Assembly: GCA_900544405.1 (NCBI GenBank)
Contig: UQVA01000002.1
Span: forward strand, 75,907 to 139,906
Reading direction: 5' to 3'
DNA length: 64,000 nucleotides
Source of the DNA: an uncultured Eubacteriales bacterium
GTDB lineage: Bacteria; Bacillota; Clostridia; Oscillospirales; Oscillospiraceae
Part shown: piece by piece, positions 16,858 to 24,436 of the stretch
How positions within the stretch are numbered: position 1 is the first letter of the stretch
How the letters are laid out: the number at the start of each line of letters is the position of its first letter
Program-made: the position numbers and the translations under genes
The notes under the pieces: model-generated
Told to the model about the DNA's origin: nothing
The model's database searches: none
What the model saw: only the letters and a program-made list of their open reading frames with translations

Positions 16858-16886
16858 GCAATTCATCCGTAAAGCGTGCATAGGAT
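16858..16886 (+). promoter_or_regulatory. Candidate sigma-E promoter of yqfC-yqfD
   Basis: CATAGGAT at 16879-16886 fits the sigma-E -10 (CATAnnnT). GCAATTC at 16858-16864 is a partial -35 match at 14-bp spacing. It lies inside a near-perfect inverted repeat (16842-16855 with 16873-16884). yqfC and yqfD are known sigma-E genes in Bacillus, which supports the call, but the -35 is weak. Confidence 0.4.
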
Positions 16887-16908
16887 TTTTCCAAAAGGAG
16901 GGTGGGCT

Positions 16909-17181
16909 ATGAAGTGGAAGGATGCGCTCCCGGCGTGGCTGGGCATGGAGGAGACCCCGCCGGGGCTTCCATTGACGGAGATCGCCGGGGACCGGCGGGT
17001 GCTGATTGAAAATCATCTGGGCATTACGGAGTACGGCCCGGAGAAAATACAGGTCCGGGTCCGCTTTGGGGCCATCTGCGTTCAGGGCTGCGGCCTGCGG
17101 CTGGCATTGATGGCCAAGGACCGGCTGGTGATTTTTGGGGAAATTCGGGCGGTGCAGTTCCTGCGGGGGTGCCGTCCATGA
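16909..17181 (+). CDS. yqfC: YabP/YqfC family sporulation protein
   Basis: This 90-residue protein has the YabP/YqfC core LPLTEIAGDRRVLIENHLGI followed by conserved G..CVQG.GL and V.FG.I segments. Family members are made in the mother cell under sigma-E control. The AAAAGGAGGG site places the start at 16909 rather than the upstream in-frame codon at 16876. Its stop overlaps the yqfD start by 4 nt, the usual coupled pair. Confidence 0.88.
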   Translation: MKWKDALPAWLGMEETPPGLPLTEIAGDRRVLIENHLGITEYGPEKIQVRVRFGAICVQGCGLRLALMAKDRLVIFGEIRAVQFLRGCRP

Positions 17182-18335
17182 GCGCCCGCCGCCGGTGCCG
17201 GGTGACCAGTGCGGACATTCCCGGTTTGCTTCGTGCCCTGTCCGCTTCAAACGTGTTCCTCAGCGACATCAATACGGACGGGCGGCTGACGGTCAGCTTT
17301 ACCGTTCCCGCCCTTTCGGCGGGCCTTGTACGAAAAACGTGCAAAAAAAGGGGAGAGCAGGTGCGTTTTTCCCGCTATGGGGGCTTTGCATTTGCCCTCT
17401 GGGACCTGCGGAAGCGGCCTGTTTTTCTGCTGACGGTATTTCTGCTGCTGGGGCTTACCTGGCTGCTGCCCAGCCGGGTGCTGTTCGTGGAGGTGGAGGG
17501 CAATTCCCGCATAGAGAGCCGGGCCATCCTGGAGCGGGCCGGCCAATGCGGCATCGGCTTCTGGGCTTCCCGGTGGGAGGTCCGCAGCGAAAAGACAAAA
17601 AACGCACTTCTGGAAGCCCTGCCGGAATTGCAGTGGGCCGGTGTGAATACCCGGGGCTGTGTGGCGGTCATTTCCGTCCGGGAACGGCCGGAGGAAGCCC
17701 AGGTCGACCGGCCAGGGACCGTATCCGCCGTGACGGCAGTACGGGACGGGATTGTGGAATCTGTCACCGTCACCAACGGCACGGCCCTGTGCCGCCCCGG
17801 TCAGGCGGTCCGGGCAGGGGAAACGCTGATTTCCGGCTACACGGACTGCGGCCGGACCATCCGGGCCGGACGGGCGGAAGGAGAGGTCTATGCCCTGACG
17901 GAGCGGATATTGACGGTGCGGGCGGCAGAAAATGTCCTCCATTTAGAGCCGGAGGGAGCCGGGAAGCAAAAAATTTTCCTCCGTATCGGAAAAAATCGCA
18001 TAAAAATCTATGAAAGCAGTGGAATTTTCCCTACCGGATGTGTTAAAATGATAGAAGAAAAAATCTGGACCCTGCCGGGGGGCTTTTCATTGCCCGCCGC
18101 CTGGATCGTGGAGCGGTATATTCCCTGCCGGGAGCGGACGGAGCCGACGGATAGCACCGAACTTTTGCAGAGTTTCGCCCGCAGTTACCTGACGGATACC
18201 ATGGTAGCCGGGGAGATACGTTCCGCAGAGGAGACCGTTTCCGGGAGCTGCCTGTATGGCGTTTACCGCTGCCGGGAGATGATCGGCAGAGTTACCAATG
18301 AGGAGATTATAGAAAGCAATGGGAAAAATCATTGA
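17178..18335 (+). CDS. yqfD: Sporulation protein YqfD
   Basis: This 385-residue protein has a soluble N-terminal domain, one membrane segment (residues about 80-100, PVFLLTVFLLLGLTW) and a large extracytoplasmic domain, as in YqfD. The N-terminal ferredoxin-like part includes the motif VRFSRYGGFAF. It is a mother-cell sporulation protein. The ATG at 17178 overlaps the yqfC stop; a GTG three codons earlier is possible. The end overlaps the phoH start by 17 nt, so the sporulation pair is coupled to the phoH-ybeY-era block. Confidence 0.9.
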   Translation: MSARRRCRVTSADIPGLLRALSASNVFLSDINTDGRLTVSFTVPALSAGLVRKTCKKRGEQVRFSRYGGFAFALWDLRKRPVFLLTVFLLLGLTWLLPSRVLFVEVEGNSRIESRAILERAGQCGIGFWASRWEVRSEKTKNALLEALPELQWAGVNTRGCVAVISVRERPEEAQVDRPGTVSAVTAVRDGIVESVTVTNGTALCRPGQAVRAGETLISGYTDCGRTIRAGRAEGEVYALTERILTVRAAENVLHLEPEGAGKQKIFLRIGKNRIKIYESSGIFPTGCVKMIEEKIWTLPGGFSLPAAWIVERYIPCRERTEPTDSTELLQSFARSYLTDTMVAGEIRSAEETVSGSCLYGVYRCREMIGRVTNEEIIESNGKNH

Positions 18336-19323
18336 ACGGATCGTAGATGCCCAGCGAATGGAGGATATCATCTCCGTTTTTGGGTCCTTCGATGAGAATA
18401 TCAAGCGCATCGAGGACGAATTCCATGTGAGCATCGTGAACCGGGGAACGGAACTGAAGGTCTCCGGGGACGAGGAAGCCGCCGACCAGGCGGTGCGGAC
18501 ACTGGAAGGGCTGCTGACCCTGTCCTCCAAGGGGGAGCAGATCGACGAGCAGCGGGTGCGTTATCTCATGAATCTGGTCCGGGAGGGCAACGATGCCCAG
18601 GTAGCGAAAATGACCAAGGGGGTCATCTGCATCACCGCCAAGGGCAAGCCCGTGAAGGCCAAGACCGTGGGCCAGCAGGCCTATGTGGAGGCCATCCAGA
18701 AGAACACCGTTACCATCGGCGTGGGGCCTGCGGGTACCGGCAAGACCTACCTGGCGGTGGCTGCCGCCGTGGCGGCCTTCCGGGAGCGGACCGTGAACCG
18801 CATCATCCTGACTCGTCCCGCAGTGGAAGCCGGAGAGCGGCTGGGCTTCCTGCCGGGGGACCTGCAAAATAAGGTGGACCCCTACCTGCGCCCCCTGTAC
18901 GACGCCCTCTTTGACATGATGGGACCGGAGAATTTCCAGAAGTATCAGGAGCGGGGAGCCATTGAGGTAGCACCCCTGGCCTATATGCGTGGCCGGACCC
19001 TGGACGACAGCTTCATCATTCTCGACGAGGCACAGAATACCACCCGGGAGCAGATGAAGATGTTCCTGACCCGTCTGGGCTTTGGATCCAAAATCGTCAT
19101 TACCGGCGACACCACCCAGATCGACCTGCCCCCGGATAAGATCTCCGGATTGAAGGATGCAGTGCGGGTTCTGGACGGAGTGAAGGACATTGCCATTTGC
19201 CGCCTGACGGCGGTGGACGTGGTGCGCCATGCCCTGGTCCAGGAGATCATCAAAGCCTACGAGCGTCACGAACGCCCGAAAGAACCGGAGAAAAAGCCGG
19301 ATATAAGGAAGAAACAGAAATGA
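18319..19323 (+). CDS. phoH: PhoH-like ATPase
   Basis: This 334-residue protein has an N-terminal KH-like region and a RecA-type ATPase domain with Walker A GPAGTGKTYL near residue 137, TRPAVEAGE, and Walker B FIILDEAQNTT near residue 233. It is nearly always beside ybeY and probably works with it in RNA metabolism. Its stop overlaps the ybeY ATG by 4 nt. Confidence 0.95.
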   Translation: MGKIIERIVDAQRMEDIISVFGSFDENIKRIEDEFHVSIVNRGTELKVSGDEEAADQAVRTLEGLLTLSSKGEQIDEQRVRYLMNLVREGNDAQVAKMTKGVICITAKGKPVKAKTVGQQAYVEAIQKNTVTIGVGPAGTGKTYLAVAAAVAAFRERTVNRIILTRPAVEAGERLGFLPGDLQNKVDPYLRPLYDALFDMMGPENFQKYQERGAIEVAPLAYMRGRTLDDSFIILDEAQNTTREQMKMFLTRLGFGSKIVITGDTTQIDLPPDKISGLKDAVRVLDGVKDIAICRLTAVDVVRHALVQEIIKAYERHERPKEPEKKPDIRKKQK

Positions 19324-19820
19324 AAAATGTAATTACCGTTACTTTTGACCATTATTCCCTGTTCCAGCAGCGCTATGCCCGCATCATCCGCCGGTGCATT
19401 GAGACGGCACTGAAGGCGGAGCATATCACCGCTCCCTGCGAGATCAACGTGCTTATCACCGACGACGAAGGGATTCAGGGAGTCAACAAGGCTACCCGGA
19501 ATCTGGATAAGCCTACGGATGTGCTGAGCTTCCCCATGTTTACCCTGACCCCGGGGGAGCCGCCGGAGGATTGGAGTGAGGACGTGGACCCGGAGACGGG
19601 GCTGGTGCCGCTGGGGGATATGTGCATCTCTCTGGAACGGGCCATCGCCCAGGCCAAGGAATTCGGCCACAGCACCCGCCGGGAGGTGGGGTATCTGACC
19701 ATCCACTCGATTTTACATCTTCTGGGCTACGACCATCTGGACGAAGGCCCCATGAAAGCACAGATGCGTGCCAGGGAGGAAGCCATTGCGGCGCTCATCC
19801 CCGGAATGCAGCGGAAATAA
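19320..19820 (+). CDS. ybeY: Endoribonuclease YbeY (rRNA maturation factor)
   Basis: This 166-residue protein carries the zinc-binding motif HSILHLLGYDH near residue 125, and the conserved R/K..N...R..D.PTDVLSFP segment near residue 60. YbeY processes rRNA 3' ends and takes part in ribosome quality control. It starts in the phoH stop and ends 12 nt before era. The open frame upstream of 19320 is the tail of phoH in another phase. Confidence 0.96.
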   Translation: MKNVITVTFDHYSLFQQRYARIIRRCIETALKAEHITAPCEINVLITDDEGIQGVNKATRNLDKPTDVLSFPMFTLTPGEPPEDWSEDVDPETGLVPLGDMCISLERAIAQAKEFGHSTRREVGYLTIHSILHLLGYDHLDEGPMKAQMRAREEAIAALIPGMQRK

Positions 19821-19832
19821 AGGAGAAAAACT

Positions 19833-20717
19833 ATGACCAAAACGGCTATGATCACCATTGCAGGGCGGCCCAATGTGGGAAAATCCACCCTGACCAACTA
19901 TCTGGTGGGCGAGAAGATCGCCATCGTTTCCAATAAGCCCCAGACCACCCGGAACCGCATCTGCGGCATCCTGACCCGTGGGGACACCCAGTTCGTCTTT
20001 GTGGACACCCCCGGCTACCATAAGCCCCGGACCAAGCTGGGCGACTATATGGTCGGCGTGACCAAGGAGTCCATTGCGGACGTGGACCTGACCATTCTTG
20101 TGGTGGAGCCCATCGCCTCCATCGGGCCCCAGGAGCAGGGCCTCATCGAGCAGATCAAGGCCCGGAAATGCCCGGCCATTCTGGCAATCAACAAAATCGA
20201 CACCGTGGAGAAAGAAAATCTGCTGGCGGTCATTGCGGCCTATTCCCAGGCGGCGGATTTCGACGACATCATCCCCATTTCCGCCAAGACCGGCGACGGG
20301 GTGGAGGACCTGCTTGCTGCCTGCGGCAAGTATGCCGTGGAAAGCCCCTTCCTGTTCCCGGAGGATTCCACTACCGACCAGCCGGAGCGGCAGGTCATGG
20401 CGGAGATCATCCGGGAGAAGCTCCTCTGGTGCCTGGACCGGGAAATTCCCCACGGTACCGCCGTGGAGATCACCAAGTTCTCCGAGCGGGACAACGGGGT
20501 CATCGACATCGATGCGACCATTTACTGCGAAAAGGCCAGTCATAAGGGCATTATCATCGGAAAACACGGGGATATGCTGAAGAAAATTTCTTCCATGGCC
20601 CGTATCGACTGCGAGAAGTTCATGGGCACGAAGGTGTTCCTGACAACCTGGGTGAAGGTCAAGGAAAACTGGCGGGACAGCGATTTCCTGGTCCGCAACT
20701 TCGGTTACAGCGAATAA
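19833..20717 (+). CDS. era: GTPase Era
   Basis: This 294-residue protein has a GTPase domain with P-loop GRPNVGKS near residue 10, DTPGYH switch II and NKID. A C-terminal KH domain follows, with KGIIIGKHGDMLKKI near residue 235. Era binds the 16S rRNA 3' end during 30S assembly. It follows ybeY by 12 nt behind AAAGGAG, in the usual ybeY-era-recO order. Confidence 0.97.
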   Translation: MTKTAMITIAGRPNVGKSTLTNYLVGEKIAIVSNKPQTTRNRICGILTRGDTQFVFVDTPGYHKPRTKLGDYMVGVTKESIADVDLTILVVEPIASIGPQEQGLIEQIKARKCPAILAINKIDTVEKENLLAVIAAYSQAADFDDIIPISAKTGDGVEDLLAACGKYAVESPFLFPEDSTTDQPERQVMAEIIREKLLWCLDREIPHGTAVEITKFSERDNGVIDIDATIYCEKASHKGIIIGKHGDMLKKISSMARIDCEKFMGTKVFLTTWVKVKENWRDSDFLVRNFGYSE

Positions 20718-20772
20718 TTTCCAGTAGTATTCCCGCCCCCTCCGGGAAAAGCTATCCCCGGAGGGGATGGAT

Positions 20773-20919
20773 ATGAATGCGCTGCAATGCTGGCAGCTTT
20801 TTCTGGCCACCGGTTCGCCGGAGGCCTATCTTCTGTACAACGAAGCCAAAAGAACGGAGAAGGAAACCCATGTATCTGCAAGTGCAGGCGCTGGTGCTCC
20901 GGGTGACGGATTACAATGA
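20773..20919 (+). CDS. yqzL: YqzL family small protein
   Basis: This 48-residue frame begins MNALQCWQLFLATGSPEAYLL, which matches the W..F..TG....YLL..E pattern of YqzL. In Bacillus yqzL lies between era and recO, exactly as here. GAGGGG at 20761-20766 gives 6-nt spacing to the ATG at 20773. The last 50 nt overlap the recO start in another frame. The family's role is unknown. Confidence 0.75.
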   Translation: MNALQCWQLFLATGSPEAYLLYNEAKRTEKETHVSASAGAGAPGDGLQ

Positions 20920-21613
20920 CCGGGACGCCTTGCTGACCCTGCTGACCCGCCGCCACGGAAAGCTCACAGTGAAGGCTCGTGGCCTGCGCCGGAAAAATAG
21001 CCCCCTGATCGCTCCCTGCCAGCTTCTGGCGTTCAGCGAATTCACGCTTTTTGAGTATCGGGGGATGTACACCATCAACGAGGCCACCTCCATAGAGCTT
21101 TTCCGGGGACTGCAGCGGGATTTGACCAAGCTGTCCCTGGGCAGCTATTTTGCCCAGGCGGCGGAGGTCCTGTCCCAGGAGGATATGCCGAACCCGGAAC
21201 TGCTGTCCCTGCTTCTGAACAGCCTTCATGTACTCTGCGCCGGGACCGTGCCGGAGGCCCAGGTGAAGGCGGTCTTTGAACTGCGTTCGGCCTGTATTGC
21301 GGGCTACTCCCCGGACCTTTCCGGCTGCTGCCAATGCGGCCGGGAGGAAGCGGACCGGTTCGATATTCTGGCCGGGCGGCTGGAATGTGCGGACCACCGA
21401 AGCCCCGACTCCGCCGGTATCCGGATGCCCCTGACGGCGAGCATTCTGGCGGCCATGCGCTACATCTGCTTCTGCGACCCCAAGCGGCTTTTTTCCTTTA
21501 CCTTGGGAGAGGATTCCCTGGCTGCCCTGGGTGGCATCACGGAAAGCTACCTGACCACCCAGCTGGAACGGGGCTTTTCTGCATTGGATTTTTATAAATC
21601 GTTACTTATTTAG
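20870..21613 (+). CDS. recO: DNA repair protein RecO
   Basis: This 247-residue protein begins with the RecO OB-fold pattern (ALVLRVTDYNDRDALLTLLT, then GKLTVKARGLRRKNS). It has a C-terminal Cys cluster (CCQCGREEA ... CADH) that probably binds zinc. RecO loads RecA with RecR in recombinational repair. GGAGAAGGAAAC sets the ATG at 20870. The stop is 9 nt from mutS2. Confidence 0.94.
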   Translation: MYLQVQALVLRVTDYNDRDALLTLLTRRHGKLTVKARGLRRKNSPLIAPCQLLAFSEFTLFEYRGMYTINEATSIELFRGLQRDLTKLSLGSYFAQAAEVLSQEDMPNPELLSLLLNSLHVLCAGTVPEAQVKAVFELRSACIAGYSPDLSGCCQCGREEADRFDILAGRLECADHRSPDSAGIRMPLTASILAAMRYICFCDPKRLFSFTLGEDSLAALGGITESYLTTQLERGFSALDFYKSLLI

Positions 21614-21622
21614 GAGAAAACC

Positions 21623-24007
21623 ATGTCAGAACTCTATGAAAAATCCCTTGCCAAGCTGGAATTGGACAAGGTTCTGGAAATGCTGGCGGAGTGCGCCGGG
21701 TCCGAGGAGGCAAAGACTGCCTGCCGGGGCCTGCAGCCGGTCAGCGATCTGGAGGACGTGAAGGCCCGGCTGGCGGAGACCACTGCCGCTTCGGACCTGT
21801 CCACCAAGAAGGGCTATCCGGGCTTCGGAGACGTGAAGGACGTGTCCGCCAGCCTGGAACGGGCAGACCGTGGGGGCTGTTTGCAGCCTAAAGAACTGCT
21901 GGAAATCGGCGGTGTACTGCGCTGCGCCCGGACGGTGAAAAGCTATGTGGCGGAGGACGAAAAGCCCACGGTGCTGAATCCTCTCTTTGGGGCGTTGACC
22001 CCCAATAAATATCTGGAGGACCGCATTTTCGGGGCCATTCTCTCGGAGGAAGAAATTGCGGACACCGCCAGTCCCGCACTGGCGGACATCCGGCGGCATA
22101 TGCGCATCCAGTCTGGGAAAATCCGGGACAGCCTGCAAAAGGTCATTTCCTCCCCGGCCTATTCCAAGTTCCTCCGGGAACCCATTATCACCATTCGCCA
22201 GGGCCGGTATGTGGTGCCGGTGAAAAGCGAGTGCAAGAATGATGTGCCTGGTCTGGTTCATGACGTTTCCGCCACCGGCTCCACCTATTTTGTGGAGCCT
22301 ATGTCCGCTGTCAACGCAAACAACGCCCTGCGGGAGTTGGAATTGAAGGAAAAGAAGGAAATTGAGCGGATTCTGGCGGAGCTGTCCGCCGAGGCCGCCG
22401 GCCACCGGGACGATATTACTGCCGACTTCCACTATCTGGTAAAGCTGGACGTGATCTTCGCCAAGGCAAAGCTGGCCTTCCGGATGCGGGCCTGGGAACC
22501 CATTATGAACGACACCGGCAGAATCGACCTGCGCAAAGCCCGGCATCCGCTCATTGACCCTCAGAAAGTTGTCCCCGTGTCTCTGCGGTTGGGGTCCGAT
22601 TTTGACACCATGATCATCACCGGCCCCAACACCGGCGGCAAGACCGTGACACTGAAAACCGTGGGCCTGCTGACGCTGATGGCCCAGTGCGGCCTCCATG
22701 TGCCTGCCGGGGACGGCAGTGTGCTGTCTACTTTTGACGCCATTCTGGCGGACATTGGCGACGAGCAGTCTATTGCCCAGAGCCTTTCCACCTTCTCCGG
22801 CCACATGCGGACCATCGTGGAACTGGTGAACGAGTGCGACGACCGGACGCTGGTACTGTTTGACGAATTGGGCGCTGGTACGGACCCGGCGGAGGGTGCC
22901 GCTCTGGCCATGGCCCTCATCGAATTCTGCCGGAAAATGGGCTGCCGGGTCATGGCGACCACCCACTATGCCGAATTAAAGCTCTATGCCATGCGGACCC
23001 AGGGAGTCATCAATGCCTCCTGCGAGTTCGATGTGCAGACCCTGCAGCCTACCTATAAGCTGCTCATCGGCATCCCCGGAAAGTCCAACGCCTTTGCCAT
23101 TTCCCGGCGGCTGGGTCTGCCGGACGAAATTTTGAAGGAAGCCGACGATCTGGTGGGCAAGAGCGATAAAGATTTCGAGGACGTGCTTTCCCAGTTGGAG
23201 CAGCAGCGCCAGCAAATGGAGTCCGCCCGTGAGGAAGCGGAACGGCTGCGCCAGCAGACGGCGAAAATCAAGGAGCAGAGCGAGGCATATAACGCCCAGC
23301 TGCAAAAGGAGCGGGACAAGGCCCTGGAGCAGGCACGGCGGGAGGCCCAGCAGATCATTGAGGATGCCCGCCGGACCGCCAACGCCGCCTCCGAAGAATT
23401 GAAGGCCATGCGCAAGCAGCTGCAGGACACCGGCGACGCCGCCAACCTGAACCAGCGGCAGGCGGAACTGCGGCGGAATCTGAATGAAGCGGAGAGCCGT
23501 CTGCGGACCCAGGAGCCCAAGAAGGAGCGGCCCAAGCCCACCCGGGATATTCTGGTGGGGGACACGGTGGAGCTTCTGAAATTGGGGACCCGTGCCAGCG
23601 TCATCGCCATCAATAAGGACGGTAGTTTGACCTTGCAGGCGGGCATTCTGAAAATGACTGCCAAAAAAGACGAGGTCTACCTGTTGGAAAACGACAACCC
23701 CTATAAAGACAAGGACAAAAAGCCCCGGCCCGCCCATTCCGGTCGGGAAATGCGGGTGGCTCCCGCTGCGGCAGAGGTTGATTTGCGGGGCATGGATTCC
23801 ATCGAGGCCATCGGTGTTCTGGAGCAGTTCCTGGACCAGGCCATGCGGAGCAATCTGGAAATGGTCCGCATTATCCATGGCAAAGGTACCGGCGTGCTTC
23901 GGGCGGCCGTACAGCAGGCTTTGCGGAAGAATAAGTATGTCAAATCCTTCCGCCTGGGCGTCTACGGCGAGGGCGAGGACGGCGTGACCATTGCGGAAAT
24001 GCGCTGA
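21623..24007 (+). CDS. mutS2: Endonuclease MutS2
   Basis: This 794-residue protein has a MutS core ATPase with Walker A GPNTGGKT near residue 334 and Walker B LVLFDELGAGTDP near residue 412. A long coiled coil covers residues about 520-640. A C-terminal Smr nuclease domain has DLRGMDS near residue 715 and HGKGTG near residue 752. It lacks the MutS mismatch-binding N-terminus, as expected. MutS2 acts in recombination control and, in some Firmicutes, in ribosome rescue. Confidence 0.97.
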   Translation: MSELYEKSLAKLELDKVLEMLAECAGSEEAKTACRGLQPVSDLEDVKARLAETTAASDLSTKKGYPGFGDVKDVSASLERADRGGCLQPKELLEIGGVLRCARTVKSYVAEDEKPTVLNPLFGALTPNKYLEDRIFGAILSEEEIADTASPALADIRRHMRIQSGKIRDSLQKVISSPAYSKFLREPIITIRQGRYVVPVKSECKNDVPGLVHDVSATGSTYFVEPMSAVNANNALRELELKEKKEIERILAELSAEAAGHRDDITADFHYLVKLDVIFAKAKLAFRMRAWEPIMNDTGRIDLRKARHPLIDPQKVVPVSLRLGSDFDTMIITGPNTGGKTVTLKTVGLLTLMAQCGLHVPAGDGSVLSTFDAILADIGDEQSIAQSLSTFSGHMRTIVELVNECDDRTLVLFDELGAGTDPAEGAALAMALIEFCRKMGCRVMATTHYAELKLYAMRTQGVINASCEFDVQTLQPTYKLLIGIPGKSNAFAISRRLGLPDEILKEADDLVGKSDKDFEDVLSQLEQQRQQMESAREEAERLRQQTAKIKEQSEAYNAQLQKERDKALEQARREAQQIIEDARRTANAASEELKAMRKQLQDTGDAANLNQRQAELRRNLNEAESRLRTQEPKKERPKPTRDILVGDTVELLKLGTRASVIAINKDGSLTLQAGILKMTAKKDEVYLLENDNPYKDKDKKPRPAHSGREMRVAPAAAEVDLRGMDSIEAIGVLEQFLDQAMRSNLEMVRIIHGKGTGVLRAAVQQALRKNKYVKSFRLGVYGEGEDGVTIAEMR

Positions 24008-24031
24008 ATGCTGTCCGCCCAAGAAAAATAG

Positions 24032-24059
24032 TTGACTTTTTTCGCAAATTTGCTATCAT
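24032..24059 (+). promoter_or_regulatory. sigma-A promoter of the HPr-like gene
   Basis: TTGACT 24032-24037 and TATCAT 24054-24059, 16-bp spacer, in an AT-rich gap after mutS2. A small hairpin (about 24072-24092) lies in the leader. Confidence 0.7.
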
Positions 24060-24111
24060 ATAGATAAGTCTTGTGGGGGAGACCTCCCACGACATAAGGA
24101 GTGTTAATTCT

Positions 24112-24372
24112 ATGTACACAAAGGAAGTTCTTGTCGGCTGTGCATCCGGCTTGCACAATAAGCAGGCTACTTATTTTGTTCAGAAGGCAAACGAGTTCGA
24201 AAGCAGCATCTGGCTGGAGTCTGACAACCGGAAGATGAACGCCAAGAGCCTGCTGGGCATCATGAGCCTGGGCATCTCCAACGGCGCAAAGGTTACGCTG
24301 ATTGCCTCCGGTTCCGATGAGGAAGCCGCCGTGGCAGCTCTGGAACAGCTCCTGCAGCGGGATGTTTTTTGA
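24112..24372 (+). CDS. HPr family phosphocarrier-like protein
   Basis: This 86-residue protein has the HPr fold pattern. The phosphorylatable His lies in CASGLHNKQAT, and the regulatory Ser region reads KSLLGIMSLG. The usual R17-P18 after the His is K-Q here, an unusual active site. It may be a PTS phosphocarrier, or a Crh-like regulatory relative that retains the HPr-kinase Ser site. It is a single-gene unit with its own promoter and terminator between mutS2 and uvrC; no PTS enzyme I is nearby. Confidence 0.85.
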   Translation: MYTKEVLVGCASGLHNKQATYFVQKANEFESSIWLESDNRKMNAKSLLGIMSLGISNGAKVTLIASGSDEEAAVAALEQLLQRDVF

Positions 24373-24385
24373 TTGACCGACCTGT

Positions 24386-24425
24386 GACCGCCCCGATGCT
24401 TCCGGCATTGGGGCGGTCCTTTTTG
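24386..24425 (+). terminator. Intrinsic terminator after the HPr-like gene
   Basis: A 14-bp GC-rich stem (24386-24399 with 24404-24418) with a TTCC loop, then a T-run. The uvrC ribosome-binding site follows at once. Confidence 0.85.
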
Positions 24426-24436
24426 GAGGATGCGCC

